Numbered from the stretch's first letter, positions 1 to 6,404 are shown. The stretch is 9,156 nt of DNA from Bacteriovoracaceae bacterium UBA7695 (GCA_002482685.1 DLGL01000021.1:12608-21763); one strand, 5' to 3'. Translations and numbers: made by a program. The notes: generated by a model from the sequence alone, not told the origin.

Positions 1-2
1 AA

Positions 3-515
3 GCAAGGGCAAATAGTCTTAAGGGTAACCAGGCAGGAGATTATGTGAAGGTAGGTGAAAGAGTCACTCAGGCCTACAGCGAGACCAGCTCTTCCCAATA
101 TTCAATGAATCTGAATTTCTCTATTCATGGAAAGAAATTCCACTTTAAAGGCCCCATTCAGTCCAACACCTTCACAAGACAATGCACCAAAGTGACTAAT
201 AGCAATTCGAATATGGGGATCGTTGATGATTGTAAGTACATCTTCGGCGGGAGAACTACTGACTACACTTCACAATTTCTAGAGCCTTACATCCGAAGTT
301 ACTTACAAAACAATCATTTCAAAATGAAAGCTCAGACCATATCTGCCGGCCTTGCTTCTAATGATCCTGAAAAGAAGCTCGAAGCCTATCTTTTGGCGAT
401 TGCTTATGGTTATCCAGCGGTTGAATCTATTGCTCCAGACTTAGCTTTGAAAGTTTTGGGTGTTAATGAAACGAAATCTGGACTTGCGGACCGTTTGTTT
501 ACAGCGATTTACTAA
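3..515 (+). CDS. 3' part of an unrecognised protein gene, 5' end outside the window
   Basis: An open frame runs without a stop from the left edge (first full codon at base 3) to TAA at 513-515. The GTG at 45 is the first start-like codon, but the frame stays open for 14 codons before it and no Shine-Dalgarno site precedes it, so I treat this as a 5'-truncated gene of at least 170 residues. The visible part is hydrophilic. Its N-terminal half is rich in Ser, Thr and Asn, with two Cys (in RQCTK and DDCKY) that could pair. Its C-terminal half, from about KMKAQTISAG, looks alpha-helical (EKKLEAYLLAIAYGYPAVES). No transmembrane segment or family motif was recognised, so no function is proposed. 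Its stop directly abuts that of the convergent pseudopilin gene, with no spacer. Confidence 0.6.
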   Translation, partial: ARANSLKGNQAGDYVKVGERVTQAYSETSSSQYSMNLNFSIHGKKFHFKGPIQSNTFTRQCTKVTNSNSNMGIVDDCKYIFGGRTTDYTSQFLEPYIRSYLQNNHFKMKAQTISAGLASNDPEKKLEAYLLAIAYGYPAVESIAPDLALKVLGVNETKSGLADRLFTAIY

Positions 516-1271
516 TTAGTTCGCACAGTTTGTAATCGGAAAAGTGTCTTTATAGATATTACATTCCAGCATATATCCCCCGGGAGCTCCGCAGCCGGTA
601 ATATCAAAAACTTTTTCTGCAAATGGAGCGGTCTCTTCCCGCGCAAAGTTTGCGGTATAACTCGTTGGTGCTCCTTGGGCTATTGCATTTTGTCTGCACT
701 GATCTGGTAATGTTGAATCTTTTTGACAGCCGGCCAAAAGCGTAGAGTTTGAGAAGATCGCCCGGATCGGGAAAACAACTTTGATATCCTTGCCGCCATA
801 GTAAGTAGCGGCCTGGCCCGCCTTCTCATTTGCACCCTTACTAAAGGTTACTTCAATGAATGCGTAACCCACACCGTTTGCATCTATACCTGAATCGACA
901 ATATTACGTGAAGGCTCTCTTTGTTCATCACGACTAAGCATATGAATAGATTTAACATATACATTGTATTGCCTGAATTTTTCTCCAGTCTTCATAAAAG
1001 CTGGCTTGGACAAATCATTAGTTGTACGAACCTCTTTAAGATTATCCCCCGGTGCCATACCAATGAAAGTCGCTTCGCAGGCTTCAAGTTTTGATATCGT
1101 TTGAGAAATAAGGGTTCTCACCTCGGAGATTTCCGCAGTCATAATCACGGATTTCTGAGATTTTTGTTGTTGTTGCATGAAGTTTACAAAAGCTAGGGAT
1201 GCCGCACTCATAAGAGCAATACCAATAAGGGCTTCTAACAATGTAAAACCGGCTTCTTTGAGCTGTCTCAA
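516..1271 (-). CDS. Pseudopilin-like protein with prepilin N-terminal cleavage/methylation motif
   Basis: The N-terminus has the class III signal of type IV pilins and type II secretion pseudopilins: a short charged leader (MRQLKEAG), then FTLLEALIGIA and a hydrophobic helix reaching FVNFMQQQQ. By family knowledge, prepilin peptidase cuts after the Gly and methylates the Phe, and Glu+5, present here, is needed for assembly. The rest (about 220 residues) would be a periplasmic globular domain with six Cys, one four residues from the end (ITNCAN). I chose the TTG at 1271 because GAAGGAG lies 5 bases upstream; a TTG at 1289 in the same frame has no such site. The ATG at 1309 has a stronger site but is in another frame (see leader ORF). 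No other pilus or secretion gene is visible nearby, so the machine it serves is unknown. It may be a minor pseudopilin. Confidence 0.85.
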   Translation of the reverse strand: MRQLKEAGFTLLEALIGIALMSAASLAFVNFMQQQQKSQKSVIMTAEISEVRTLISQTISKLEACEATFIGMAPGDNLKEVRTTNDLSKPAFMKTGEKFRQYNVYVKSIHMLSRDEQREPSRNIVDSGIDANGVGYAFIEVTFSKGANEKAGQAATYYGGKDIKVVFPIRAIFSNSTLLAGCQKDSTLPDQCRQNAIAQGAPTSYTANFAREETAPFAEKVFDITGCGAPGGYMLECNIYKDTFPITNCAN

Positions 1272-1309
1272 ACTTTCTCCTTCTGCCAAAAAAATAAGCT
1301 ACTTTTCAT
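1268..1309 (-). CDS. 13-codon leader ORF overlapping the pseudopilin start
   Basis: AGGAGG (1317-1322) stands 7 bases before an ATG (1307-1309) that opens MKSSLFFWQKEKV followed by TGA. That TGA shares two bases with the TTG chosen as the pilin start, so ribosomes ending here could restart on the pilin. A run of seven T (minus strand) lies in the middle. With one extra T the ATG would read straight into the pilin frame, giving a 21-residue prepilin leader. This is therefore either a coupling leader peptide or the true pilin 5' end broken by a one-base change. The sequence alone cannot decide. Confidence 0.4.
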   Translation of the reverse strand: MKSSLFFWQKEKV

Positions 1310-1335
1310 TATTGGCCCTCCTGATCCATAACCGA

Positions 1336-1364
1336 ATTAAATTCCTGAACGAGATCTGTTTAAG
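1336..1364 (-). promoter_or_regulatory. Candidate promoter for the pseudopilin transcript
   Basis: On the minus strand, CTTAAA (1359-1364) and TTTAAT (1336-1341) are separated by 17 bases. The -10 matches 5 of 6 consensus positions and the -35 only 3 of 6. Transcription would start near 1329, about 20 bases before the ATG at 1309, so the mRNA would carry the AGGAGG site and the leader ORF. Confidence 0.3.
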
Positions 1365-1420
1365 TGTTCAAATGACAAAAACAGTAGAGATACCAGAGGC
1401 TTACAGGGGTATTTTGAGAT

Positions 1421-1449
1421 TTAACAGGACTTATTAAGTCAAGTAATCT
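1421..1449 (+). promoter_or_regulatory. Weak candidate promoter for the 1503 gene
   Basis: TTAACA (1421-1426, 5 of 6 to the -35 consensus) and TAATCT (1444-1449, 3 of 6) are 17 bases apart. The predicted start, near 1456, would give a leader of roughly 47 bases that carries the strong AGGAGG at 1492-1497. The -10 is poor, so this is tentative. Confidence 0.25.
1428..1440. promoter_or_regulatory. 13-base perfect palindrome, possible operator
   Basis: GACTTA-T-TAAGTC is a perfect inverted repeat with 6-base arms. It lies in the divergent intergenic region, inside the spacer of the candidate promoter for the 1503 gene. Such a site could bind a dimeric regulator, but an AT-rich palindrome of this length can also occur by chance. 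No second copy was noticed. Confidence 0.25.
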
Positions 1450-1502
1450 GCCCATCCCTACGATACTTGAGTTGAAGCGGATATTTATTCTAGGAGGTAC
1501 GT

Positions 1503-2651
1503 ATGTTGAACAAAACCAAAGCTTCTCTTTTCTGTCTCATGATTTCTGGCGCATGTATAGCTGAAACCCCGGCCCAGTGGGCCGCCCGTTGGCAAGGAAT
1601 ACAGAATGGTGTCACCATGAAAAACTACACTGGTGTACCAGCATGGAAAGGTGAAGTCTTAAGTCCGGCAACCCGAGATGCTCTTATCCAAAAAGTACAG
1701 GCCTTAACACCTGCTGAAGTCTGGACTGGACTCTCACTTAGAGACACAACTTCTCGTCCAGGTCAGACCATTACGGCCTATGGAACATGTTTGGGTTACG
1801 TGCAAGGCTCAGACCGCTTGTTCTTGATCTCCGGTCACTTCGGAACTCATGGACATTCAGGTTACCCTAAAAACCCTTCAAGTGGTGATTCTACTGGTTA
1901 TTCCACAGCCTGTTTTAATGAGCACAATGTGACTGGTGTTTGTCGTTCAGGAAACTGGCAAGAGCAGATGAAGCAAACCCTTCTGCTGGCGATCAAAAAC
2001 GATGCTTGTACTAATTATCCCAAGCTCGATATGAAAACTACTGCAGAGGTGAGTATTCTGGATTCCCAGGATATTTACTATGTTTCTCCGACTGATTACT
2101 GCGCCAACGGTAAACCACTTTGTGGGACTACCAGATTTGGTGACAAACAAGGTGACTATGAATCATTTAACCAGTTACCAGAAAAATTTTGTCGCGCCTC
2201 TTATGCTGTATTAGAGAAAAAGGTCGCGACGAGCATTGCTAAAGGTAACGGTGCTGCCCATGGTGGACAGTACATTACATGTGATCAGTTAACGGCCAAG
2301 AAAATTCAGTCAAATGTACTTCAGCAGGCCAAAAGTGTAATGAGTACTTTGAATGATCGATTCTATGTTCTGGAACTTCCGTTTTCTGGATATGATGAAG
2401 CCAAACTTATAGCAATGAAAGATGCTGAGCTGGCCCTATATCTTGCTTCAGTCAGTTCAAATCCTGATTTGATTCGTATTGATGAGGTCCGAAATCGGGC
2501 CATTGCTTTAAGCCCAGAAGTTAAAAGTCTCGGACAAGCTGAGTATGATAAATTACTTAATGCTCTTAAAGCAGCTATGGCACAAGGGGAGTTGAAACCT
2601 ACTTACTCTCTTCAACAGGCGATTAGTTATATTGAAAATGGAAATAGATAG
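1503..2651 (+). CDS. Exported Cys-rich protein of unknown function
   Basis: The ATG at 1503 has a near-perfect AGGAGG (1492-1497) 5 bases upstream, the best ribosome site for any long ORF here. Residues 1-20 form a Sec signal peptide (MLNKTKASLFCLMISGACIA) with likely cleavage before Glu21. The Cys at 18 does not sit in a good lipobox, so a lipoprotein is less likely. The mature part has eight Cys (96, 137, 147, 169, 200, 207, 230, 260), all in the first 240 mature residues; an even number in an exported protein suggests disulfides. A His/Gly-rich segment (HFGTHGHSGYP, about 112-122) could bind metal or form an active site. The last 120 residues are Cys-free and helical. No family was recognised. 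The gene ends 2 bases from the convergent regulator gene. Confidence 0.85.
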   Translation: MLNKTKASLFCLMISGACIAETPAQWAARWQGIQNGVTMKNYTGVPAWKGEVLSPATRDALIQKVQALTPAEVWTGLSLRDTTSRPGQTITAYGTCLGYVQGSDRLFLISGHFGTHGHSGYPKNPSSGDSTGYSTACFNEHNVTGVCRSGNWQEQMKQTLLLAIKNDACTNYPKLDMKTTAEVSILDSQDIYYVSPTDYCANGKPLCGTTRFGDKQGDYESFNQLPEKFCRASYAVLEKKVATSIAKGNGAAHGGQYITCDQLTAKKIQSNVLQQAKSVMSTLNDRFYVLELPFSGYDEAKLIAMKDAELALYLASVSSNPDLIRIDEVRNRAIALSPEVKSLGQAEYDKLLNALKAAMAQGELKPTYSLQQAISYIENGNR

Positions 2652-2653
2652 GT

Positions 2654-3478
2654 TTACTCGATGGTCGGATCCTTTAACTGGGGTCCGGCCTCTATAACAG
2701 GTTTTGAAACCGGATAGAGAGCGAAGAGGACATGATAAACTTCGCTCATTTCATCATCTGGTAGAAGTGCCATAAGATCATCCTGACACCGTCTTAAAAC
2801 TTCTTTCGCTTTCGGTATGTTTTTCAGATTCACAGGAAGAGTTAGTGAGATCACATCTCGTAAATCAATCGGATCATTGTCCAGAGATTCACCGGCCAGA
2901 TAGAGCATCTGCTTATGCATAATTCGCAAAGAGTTATTCGCAACATCGTCAGTGGTTTTAACGGCGTTATTCTGTAATGTCACAGTTTGGTCTGGATTTA
3001 TGACAATAAGTTTTAAGTGCACAAGTCTTGATAAAGCAAGCTCGACTTCACTTGATGAAATTGACAATCTTTTTGCGATCCATAGGATATCTAATTTGAA
3101 ATCTTTGGTTCGAATAAGAAATAATATAGCGTAGTGGTACCAGTCTTTAATAAACGCCATTTCATCTTCTTTTAAAAGACGATAGTCGTAGTTGCTGGAT
3201 TTTGTTCTTGCTGAAAGCCTATCCAGAAGGTGGATGTTGTATTCTTTGAGAATATCTTTTCTCTCTTCGGGGGAAACAACGATATCGGTGACAAGCTTTT
3301 CGAGAGTCTCAACAGAGTAATCTGCCTTCCCTGATAAAAAAGATGAAAGTCCTCCCACACTGATGCCTAATTTTTTAGCATAGGCCCGCATTGAAAAAAG
3401 AGGATTTCTTTTTTTTACGGATGAAATATGGTTTTTCACCAGAACACGGATGTAGGATTGATCAATAAGATTTTTCAT
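2654..3478 (-). CDS. TIGR02147 family (DUF4423) putative transcriptional regulator
   Basis: This 274-residue protein matches the length and pattern of the TIGR02147 family, known as multi-copy paralogues in Fibrobacter and Bdellovibrio. Near residues 25-55 an XRE-like helix-turn-helix is visible (FSMRAYAKKLGISVGGLSSF, then LSGK). The DUF4423-like part follows, with a helical run around WYHYAILFLI, then a winged-helix-like stretch (ILWIAKRLSIS, VELALSRLVHLKLI). There is no signal peptide, so it is cytoplasmic. A TTG at 3499 would add seven residues. I prefer the ATG at 3478 because it overlaps the upstream gene's stop as TAATG, which implies translational coupling; no separate ribosome site is present. 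DNA binding is inferred from the helix-turn-helix and family. Its target is unknown, the adjacent promoter regions being the obvious candidates. Confidence 0.88.
   Translation of the reverse strand: MKNLIDQSYIRVLVKNHISSVKKRNPLFSMRAYAKKLGISVGGLSSFLSGKADYSVETLEKLVTDIVVSPEERKDILKEYNIHLLDRLSARTKSSNYDYRLLKEDEMAFIKDWYHYAILFLIRTKDFKLDILWIAKRLSISSSEVELALSRLVHLKLIVINPDQTVTLQNNAVKTTDDVANNSLRIMHKQMLYLAGESLDNDPIDLRDVISLTLPVNLKNIPKAKEVLRRCQDDLMALLPDDEMSEVYHVLFALYPVSKPVIEAGPQLKDPTIE
2663..2690 (+). terminator. Strong hairpin after the 1503 gene, inside the opposing gene's 3' end
   Basis: Bases 2663-2672 pair with 2681-2690 over ten positions around an 8-base loop, including two G-U pairs (2665/2688 and 2670/2683). 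On the opposite strand those two become A-C mismatches, so the fold favours the + transcript. It begins 11 bases after the 1503 gene's stop. No T-run follows, so it is not a textbook intrinsic terminator. It may be an RNA 3' end structure or act with Rho. Confidence 0.45.
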
Positions 3479-3783
3479 TATTTGCGATAGCTGCAGCAAC
3501 CTAAGAAAAAGAGTTCATGCTGTATCGAATTCTTTAATCTACTTTTTCGAGTATCTATTTCGCTACATACGAAACCTAAAGCTTGCGTACTCATCATTTC
3601 GAGGTCAAAGCAATCAAAAGAACTATTTAAGTAATCAGGAGATAGAATTTTGGAAACCAATTGGCCCGCATCGTACCCATTTCCGCCCTTGCCGCCAGTG
3701 CCAACATCCGTTCCGTAATCTTGAGCGTAGGAAGCACTATGAATAGCTAGTAGGGTAAGTAAGCAATAAAAAAATGTTTTCAT
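3478..3783 (-). CDS. Small exported Cys-containing protein, coupled to the TIGR02147 regulator
   Basis: A 101-residue protein starts with a clear Sec signal peptide (MKTFFYCLLTLLAIHSASYA), with likely cleavage before Gln21. The mature chain of about 80 residues opens with a Gly-rich stretch (GTGGKGGNGYDAG) and carries four Cys (58, 73, 96, 97), the last two adjacent near the C-terminus. No family was recognised. Its TAA overlaps the ATG of the downstream TIGR02147 gene by one base, so the two are co-transcribed and translationally coupled. No Shine-Dalgarno site precedes the ATG. Instead a promoter places the predicted mRNA start within a base of the codon, so it is probably translated from a leaderless mRNA. 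A secreted small protein made with a regulator could be a regulated effector or a signal, but this is inference only. Confidence 0.75.
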   Translation of the reverse strand: MKTFFYCLLTLLAIHSASYAQDYGTDVGTGGKGGNGYDAGQLVSKILSPDYLNSSFDCFDLEMMSTQALGFVCSEIDTRKSRLKNSIQHELFFLGCCSYRK

Positions 3784-3790
3784 TCGATGT

Positions 3791-3818
3791 GTTATAGCAA
3801 ATACTTCAATAAAATCAA
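3791..3818 (-). promoter_or_regulatory. Promoter for the small exported protein/TIGR02147 operon (leaderless)
   Basis: On the minus strand, TTGATT (3813-3818) and TATAAC (3791-3796) are 16 bases apart, matching the consensus at 4 of 6 and 5 of 6 positions. The -10 ends 7 bases before the ATG at 3783, so the predicted first base is 3784. The mRNA would have essentially no 5' untranslated region, in keeping with the missing ribosome site. Confidence 0.55.
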
Positions 3819-3924
3819 ACCGAAGTGTAAATTTAAGCGTTCTGGAATCTTGAACACTTAATAGTGAACCCGGATGTATAAAACTAAAGAGTTAGGGCCT
3901 CATTTGGGGCTCCAATCTCATTAT

Positions 3925-3954
3925 TTTACTTAATACCGCTCTCCAATCCATAAT
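3925..3954 (+). promoter_or_regulatory. Candidate leaderless promoter for the thiolase-like gene
   Basis: TTTACT (3925-3930, 4 of 6) and CATAAT (3949-3954, 5 of 6) are 18 bases apart. Exactly 6 bases separate the -10 from the ATG, so the predicted transcription start is the A of that ATG. No Shine-Dalgarno site is present. Confidence 0.4.
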
Positions 3955-3960
3955 AAATCC

Positions 3961-5019
3961 ATGGAATTTTACCTTATAGCTGCTGACTCAGTAACTGATG
4001 GCTCCGGCTCCCATTTCCAGACTAATAGTCTCCTCTCAAAGGCCAGGAAGAAAGGGCTGCGAATTAAGGAGCTTGAAATCGTAAATCTTGCCAAACGCTG
4101 GGAAGATAAACTCAGTCCCAGTCAATTCAAAAGTGGTGCTGCGGTGATGGCCGCACTGAATAAAGCAAGAAAACTTGTGACCGATGATAAAGCAGATCTG
4201 GTCTTAATAAAGGGTCAGGATTTTCTTAAAACTGGATATGAAAGAGGTGAACGGGAAAAGTTTATGAAGCTTTACCGTAAAAAATTCACCCCGTTGGATG
4301 GTTACAATAAATTAGTTCCCCTCTTTTTAAAGCAGCATAACATCAGCGAGAAAGACTACTTCATCATCAGAGATGCATTGTTTGATAATTACAAGAGAAC
4401 TTTCTTAAAGACTCATCCTGAGAGCGCTCTACCGCATGAAAAATGGTTTGAGCCTCTCACGAAATATTTTAGAGGGGTTGATTGTGCGAACCCAAACATA
4501 GATTATTCAGGCCAGCTTGTTTTGTCAGGAAAGCAGATGGCAGATGAATGAGGGATACCAAAGGCTCAGAGAATCAGCGTTTTAGGTAATGCCTTTACAA
4601 AACTTTCTGTGGATGGGTTTGAATCCCTTCCCAAAGTTGCGACCTATGCTCATCTAAAGCAGGTTTTTAAAAAAGCACAGGTTGAATCTGGTGTGGATGT
4701 TAAGAAGGCCATTCAAAGTGGGGTGGCGGCCCTTGATGTGTATACTTGCTACCCTGTCGTTCCCATGGGAATGCTTCTGGCCTCAGGTCTGGTCCAAGAC
4801 TCTTCAAAGCTGATGGAATTCATAAGAAATCATGAGGTCACCGTCTCAGGGGGACTCAACCTCGCCCGTGCACCATGGAATCTCACTTCTTTTAACTCGA
4901 TCATCGAAATGAGAAAACGCCTCATAAACTCAAAAAAATTACAGTACGGGATCGTTCACGGTAATGGTTCACTAGGGAATCAGCAAGGGATAACGATACT
5001 AGGAAAAACTAGTTCCTGA
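3961..5019 (+). pseudogene. Thiolase-like (acetyl-CoA acetyltransferase family) gene interrupted by an in-frame TGA
   Basis: Two open stretches, 3961-4551 (196 codons) and 4552-5019, share one reading frame and are separated only by TGA at 4549-4551. Together they resemble one protein of about 351 residues of the SCP2/cd00829-like thiolase group. In order I see KADLVLIKGQDF (strand after the nucleophile helix), DCANPNIDYSGQLVLSG, then immediately past the stop GIPKAQRISVLGNAF, the DVYTCYP signature, VTVSGGLNLARAPWN, and the C-terminal VHGNGSLGNQQGITILG. The homology runs straight through the stop, so the second half is not a separate gene; the GTG at 4609 is only an internal codon. The N-terminus is short for the family, and where a nucleophilic Cys (CASG) is expected it has FKSG. 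Possible readings are a recent nonsense mutation, a base error, or readthrough. The FecR-domain gene follows 38 bases downstream. Confidence 0.75.
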
Positions 5020-5057
5020 CCATAGACAGGCACCCTACGAATGTTTAACCTTATATT

Positions 5058-5897
5058 ATGAATAGATTATTTTTCGCTTTAGCTCTTACAGGTTCTGTAT
5101 GGGCCCAGGACTTCACCCTTGATAAATCCACGGGGAAGCCGGTTCCAACTTATGTTGGTGAGCTTAAAGTGATGCGGGGAAAAGCCTTTAAAGTGAGCGA
5201 TGGCAAAACAACCGCTATTAAGATTGGGGAACGGTTTCAAAAAAGCGATTCTATCACGACTAAAGATTCCGCATTTGTAAGGCTCGCCCTGGTGGATGAT
5301 ACAGTTCTGACCCTGGGCCCTAACTCTGAGATGAAATTTACTGAGTTTAGTTTCAAAAATAAAAATGACCGTGAAATGACTCTTGAACTTATCCGAGGCC
5401 AGTTGAGAAGCAAGGTTCAGAATAAGGCAAAAGAAAATCAGATTATTTATAAGACCACTCTGGCCGTGATGGGTGTGAGAGGGACAGAACTTTTTGTTAA
5501 CCATCAAGTTCTCAATAATCTGGCAGTTTCTGAATTCTCCTTATCAGAAGGCCTGGCCGAGGTGACTGATGTTAATGGGCAAAAGCACCTATTATCGAAA
5601 TCTGACCGTATTATTGTTGTTCAGGATTCAGCTACCAGTCATTTGGGATCTGAGAAAAAACAAATTAATGAAGAGTTGATGAAGGCACTCGACCAGGAAG
5701 AGTCGCTCATGCCGTATATTGAAATGATAACTCTTGATCACAATATCTTCAGCTGGCTCAATAAGCAGAAAGTCATAGTTCAGGACGGAAATAAGAAAGA
5801 AGAGTCATCTGTAGCACCCAACGAGGCTAGTCCGGGCTGGGAGCAGAATCTCCAGAAACTCAATGAGCAGTTGAAGCTAAATCAGAGAAGAAGATAG
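5058..5897 (+). CDS. Exported FecR-domain protein
   Basis: The 279-residue product begins with a signal peptide (MNRLFFALALTGSVWA, cleavage before Gln17). A FecR-type beta-domain follows at about residues 58-150, with the usual order of elements: KSDSITTKDSAFVRLALVDD, TVLTLGPNSEMKF, ELIRGQLRSKV and YKTTLAVMGVRGTEL. In TonB-linked systems FecR relays a surface signal to a sigma factor, but stand-alone exported proteins with this domain are common in delta-type bacteria and serve other, mostly unknown roles. No anti-sigma N-terminus, transmembrane helix or sigma-factor gene is present here. The C-terminal 90 residues are charged and helical, ending in QKLNEQLKLNQRRR. No Shine-Dalgarno site precedes the ATG, only AT-rich TTATATT directly before it. 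It may share a transcript with the thiolase-like gene. It ends 3 bases from the convergent lspA. Confidence 0.85.
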   Translation: MNRLFFALALTGSVWAQDFTLDKSTGKPVPTYVGELKVMRGKAFKVSDGKTTAIKIGERFQKSDSITTKDSAFVRLALVDDTVLTLGPNSEMKFTEFSFKNKNDREMTLELIRGQLRSKVQNKAKENQIIYKTTLAVMGVRGTELFVNHQVLNNLAVSEFSLSEGLAEVTDVNGQKHLLSKSDRIIVVQDSATSHLGSEKKQINEELMKALDQEESLMPYIEMITLDHNIFSWLNKQKVIVQDGNKKEESSVAPNEASPGWEQNLQKLNEQLKLNQRRR

Positions 5898-5900
5898 ACC

Positions 5901-6395
5901 TTAGGTTTTCTTTCTGGATTTGAAAGCCGCTATTAACATGATAGCGGCAGCTGCAGTAACAGCGATATCGGCGATATTAAAAATTCCTGTTCTTAGATTT
6001 CCAATCCCCAGATTCAGAAAATCAGTAACACTTCCACGTCCAATACGGTCAATAAGGTTTCCAATACCTCCACCCAGCATAAGCGACATAGCAATGGTCT
6101 GATTAAGTGGGGCGCTCTTGTCTTTGATGAGATTATAGGCCAGGTAGGCGAGGAGAGCACCGACTAGCAGACTGAAAATGAGAAACCTCACATTTTCTGG
6201 AAGATCAGATCCTAGGCTTAGAAAAGCGCCGGTATTTTCTGAGTACTGAATCACAAAAAAATCATTTAAATACCTCAGCGTGCCTCTATTGACGAGGTTC
6301 TGTCGGGCTATGATTTTTGTAACCTGATCCAGAAGGACCGTGGTTGAAATGATAGAAAATATGATGATCAGGCGCTTTTTATTTGGAGTAGTCAT
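5901..6395 (-). CDS. lspA: Lipoprotein signal peptidase (signal peptidase II)
   Basis: LspA is the inner-membrane aspartyl peptidase that cuts the signal peptide of prolipoproteins after their Cys has been lipidated. The 164 residues fit the family's usual 160-170. Four hydrophobic segments are visible (about 9-22, 70-90, 98-113, 139-157). The family motifs are present: DQVTK at 23-27, NTGAFLS at 54-60, GNLIDRI around catalytic Asp116, GSVTDFLN, and FNIADIAV around catalytic Asp143. The open frame extends to a GTG at 6431, but the ATG at 6395 gives the normal short LspA N-terminus (MTTPNKKRL) before helix 1. There is no Shine-Dalgarno site, and a TATAAG lies 9 bases upstream, so the mRNA leader is probably only a few bases long. 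The usual partner ileS is not in view. Confidence 0.96.
   Translation of the reverse strand: MTTPNKKRLIIIFSIISTTVLLDQVTKIIARQNLVNRGTLRYLNDFFVIQYSENTGAFLSLGSDLPENVRFLIFSLLVGALLAYLAYNLIKDKSAPLNQTIAMSLMLGGGIGNLIDRIGRGSVTDFLNLGIGNLRTGIFNIADIAVTAAAAIMLIAAFKSRKKT
5926..5948 (+). terminator. Perfect 8-bp hairpin downstream of the FecR-domain gene
   Basis: GCCGCTAT (5926-5933) and ATAGCGGC (5941-5948) pair perfectly around a 7-base loop, starting 28 bases after the FecR gene's stop. No T-run follows on the + strand. The bases also encode Ala-rich residues of the last LspA helix, so the repeat may partly reflect codon use. This is a possible transcript end, not a proven one. Confidence 0.3.
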
Positions 6396-6404
6396 GGGTG
6401 ATAT

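Noticed and set aside
45..515. Complete 156-residue gene starting at GTG 45
   Set aside because: The frame is open to the window edge without a stop and no ribosome site precedes the GTG, so a start outside the window is more likely.
511..520. ACTAATTAGT palindrome at the first convergent junction
   Set aside because: It is largely produced by two abutting TAA stop codons and has no further pairing or T-run, so it is not evidence of a terminator or binding site.
1177..1437. 86-codon + ORF across the pseudopilin 5' end and the intergenic region
   Set aside because: Most of it is antisense to the prepilin signal, and no ribosome site or recognisable motif supports it. The in-frame ATG at 1372 would give only 21 residues.
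4549..4586. Selenocysteine insertion site at the in-frame TGA
   Set aside because: A hairpin can be drawn, but its loop lacks the GU typical of bacterial SECIS elements, the codon is not at a catalytic position, and no selenoprotein of this family is known to me.
4609..5019. Separate 136-codon gene starting at GTG 4609
   Set aside because: Family homology continues upstream of the GTG in the same frame as far as the TGA and beyond, so it is the second half of the interrupted thiolase-like gene.
5079..5507. 142-codon minus-strand ORF opposite the FecR-domain gene
   Set aside because: It lies wholly antisense to a well-supported gene and its translation shows no domain or signal. Antisense ORFs at 1947-2150, 7235-7468 and 8564-8773 were dropped for the same reason.
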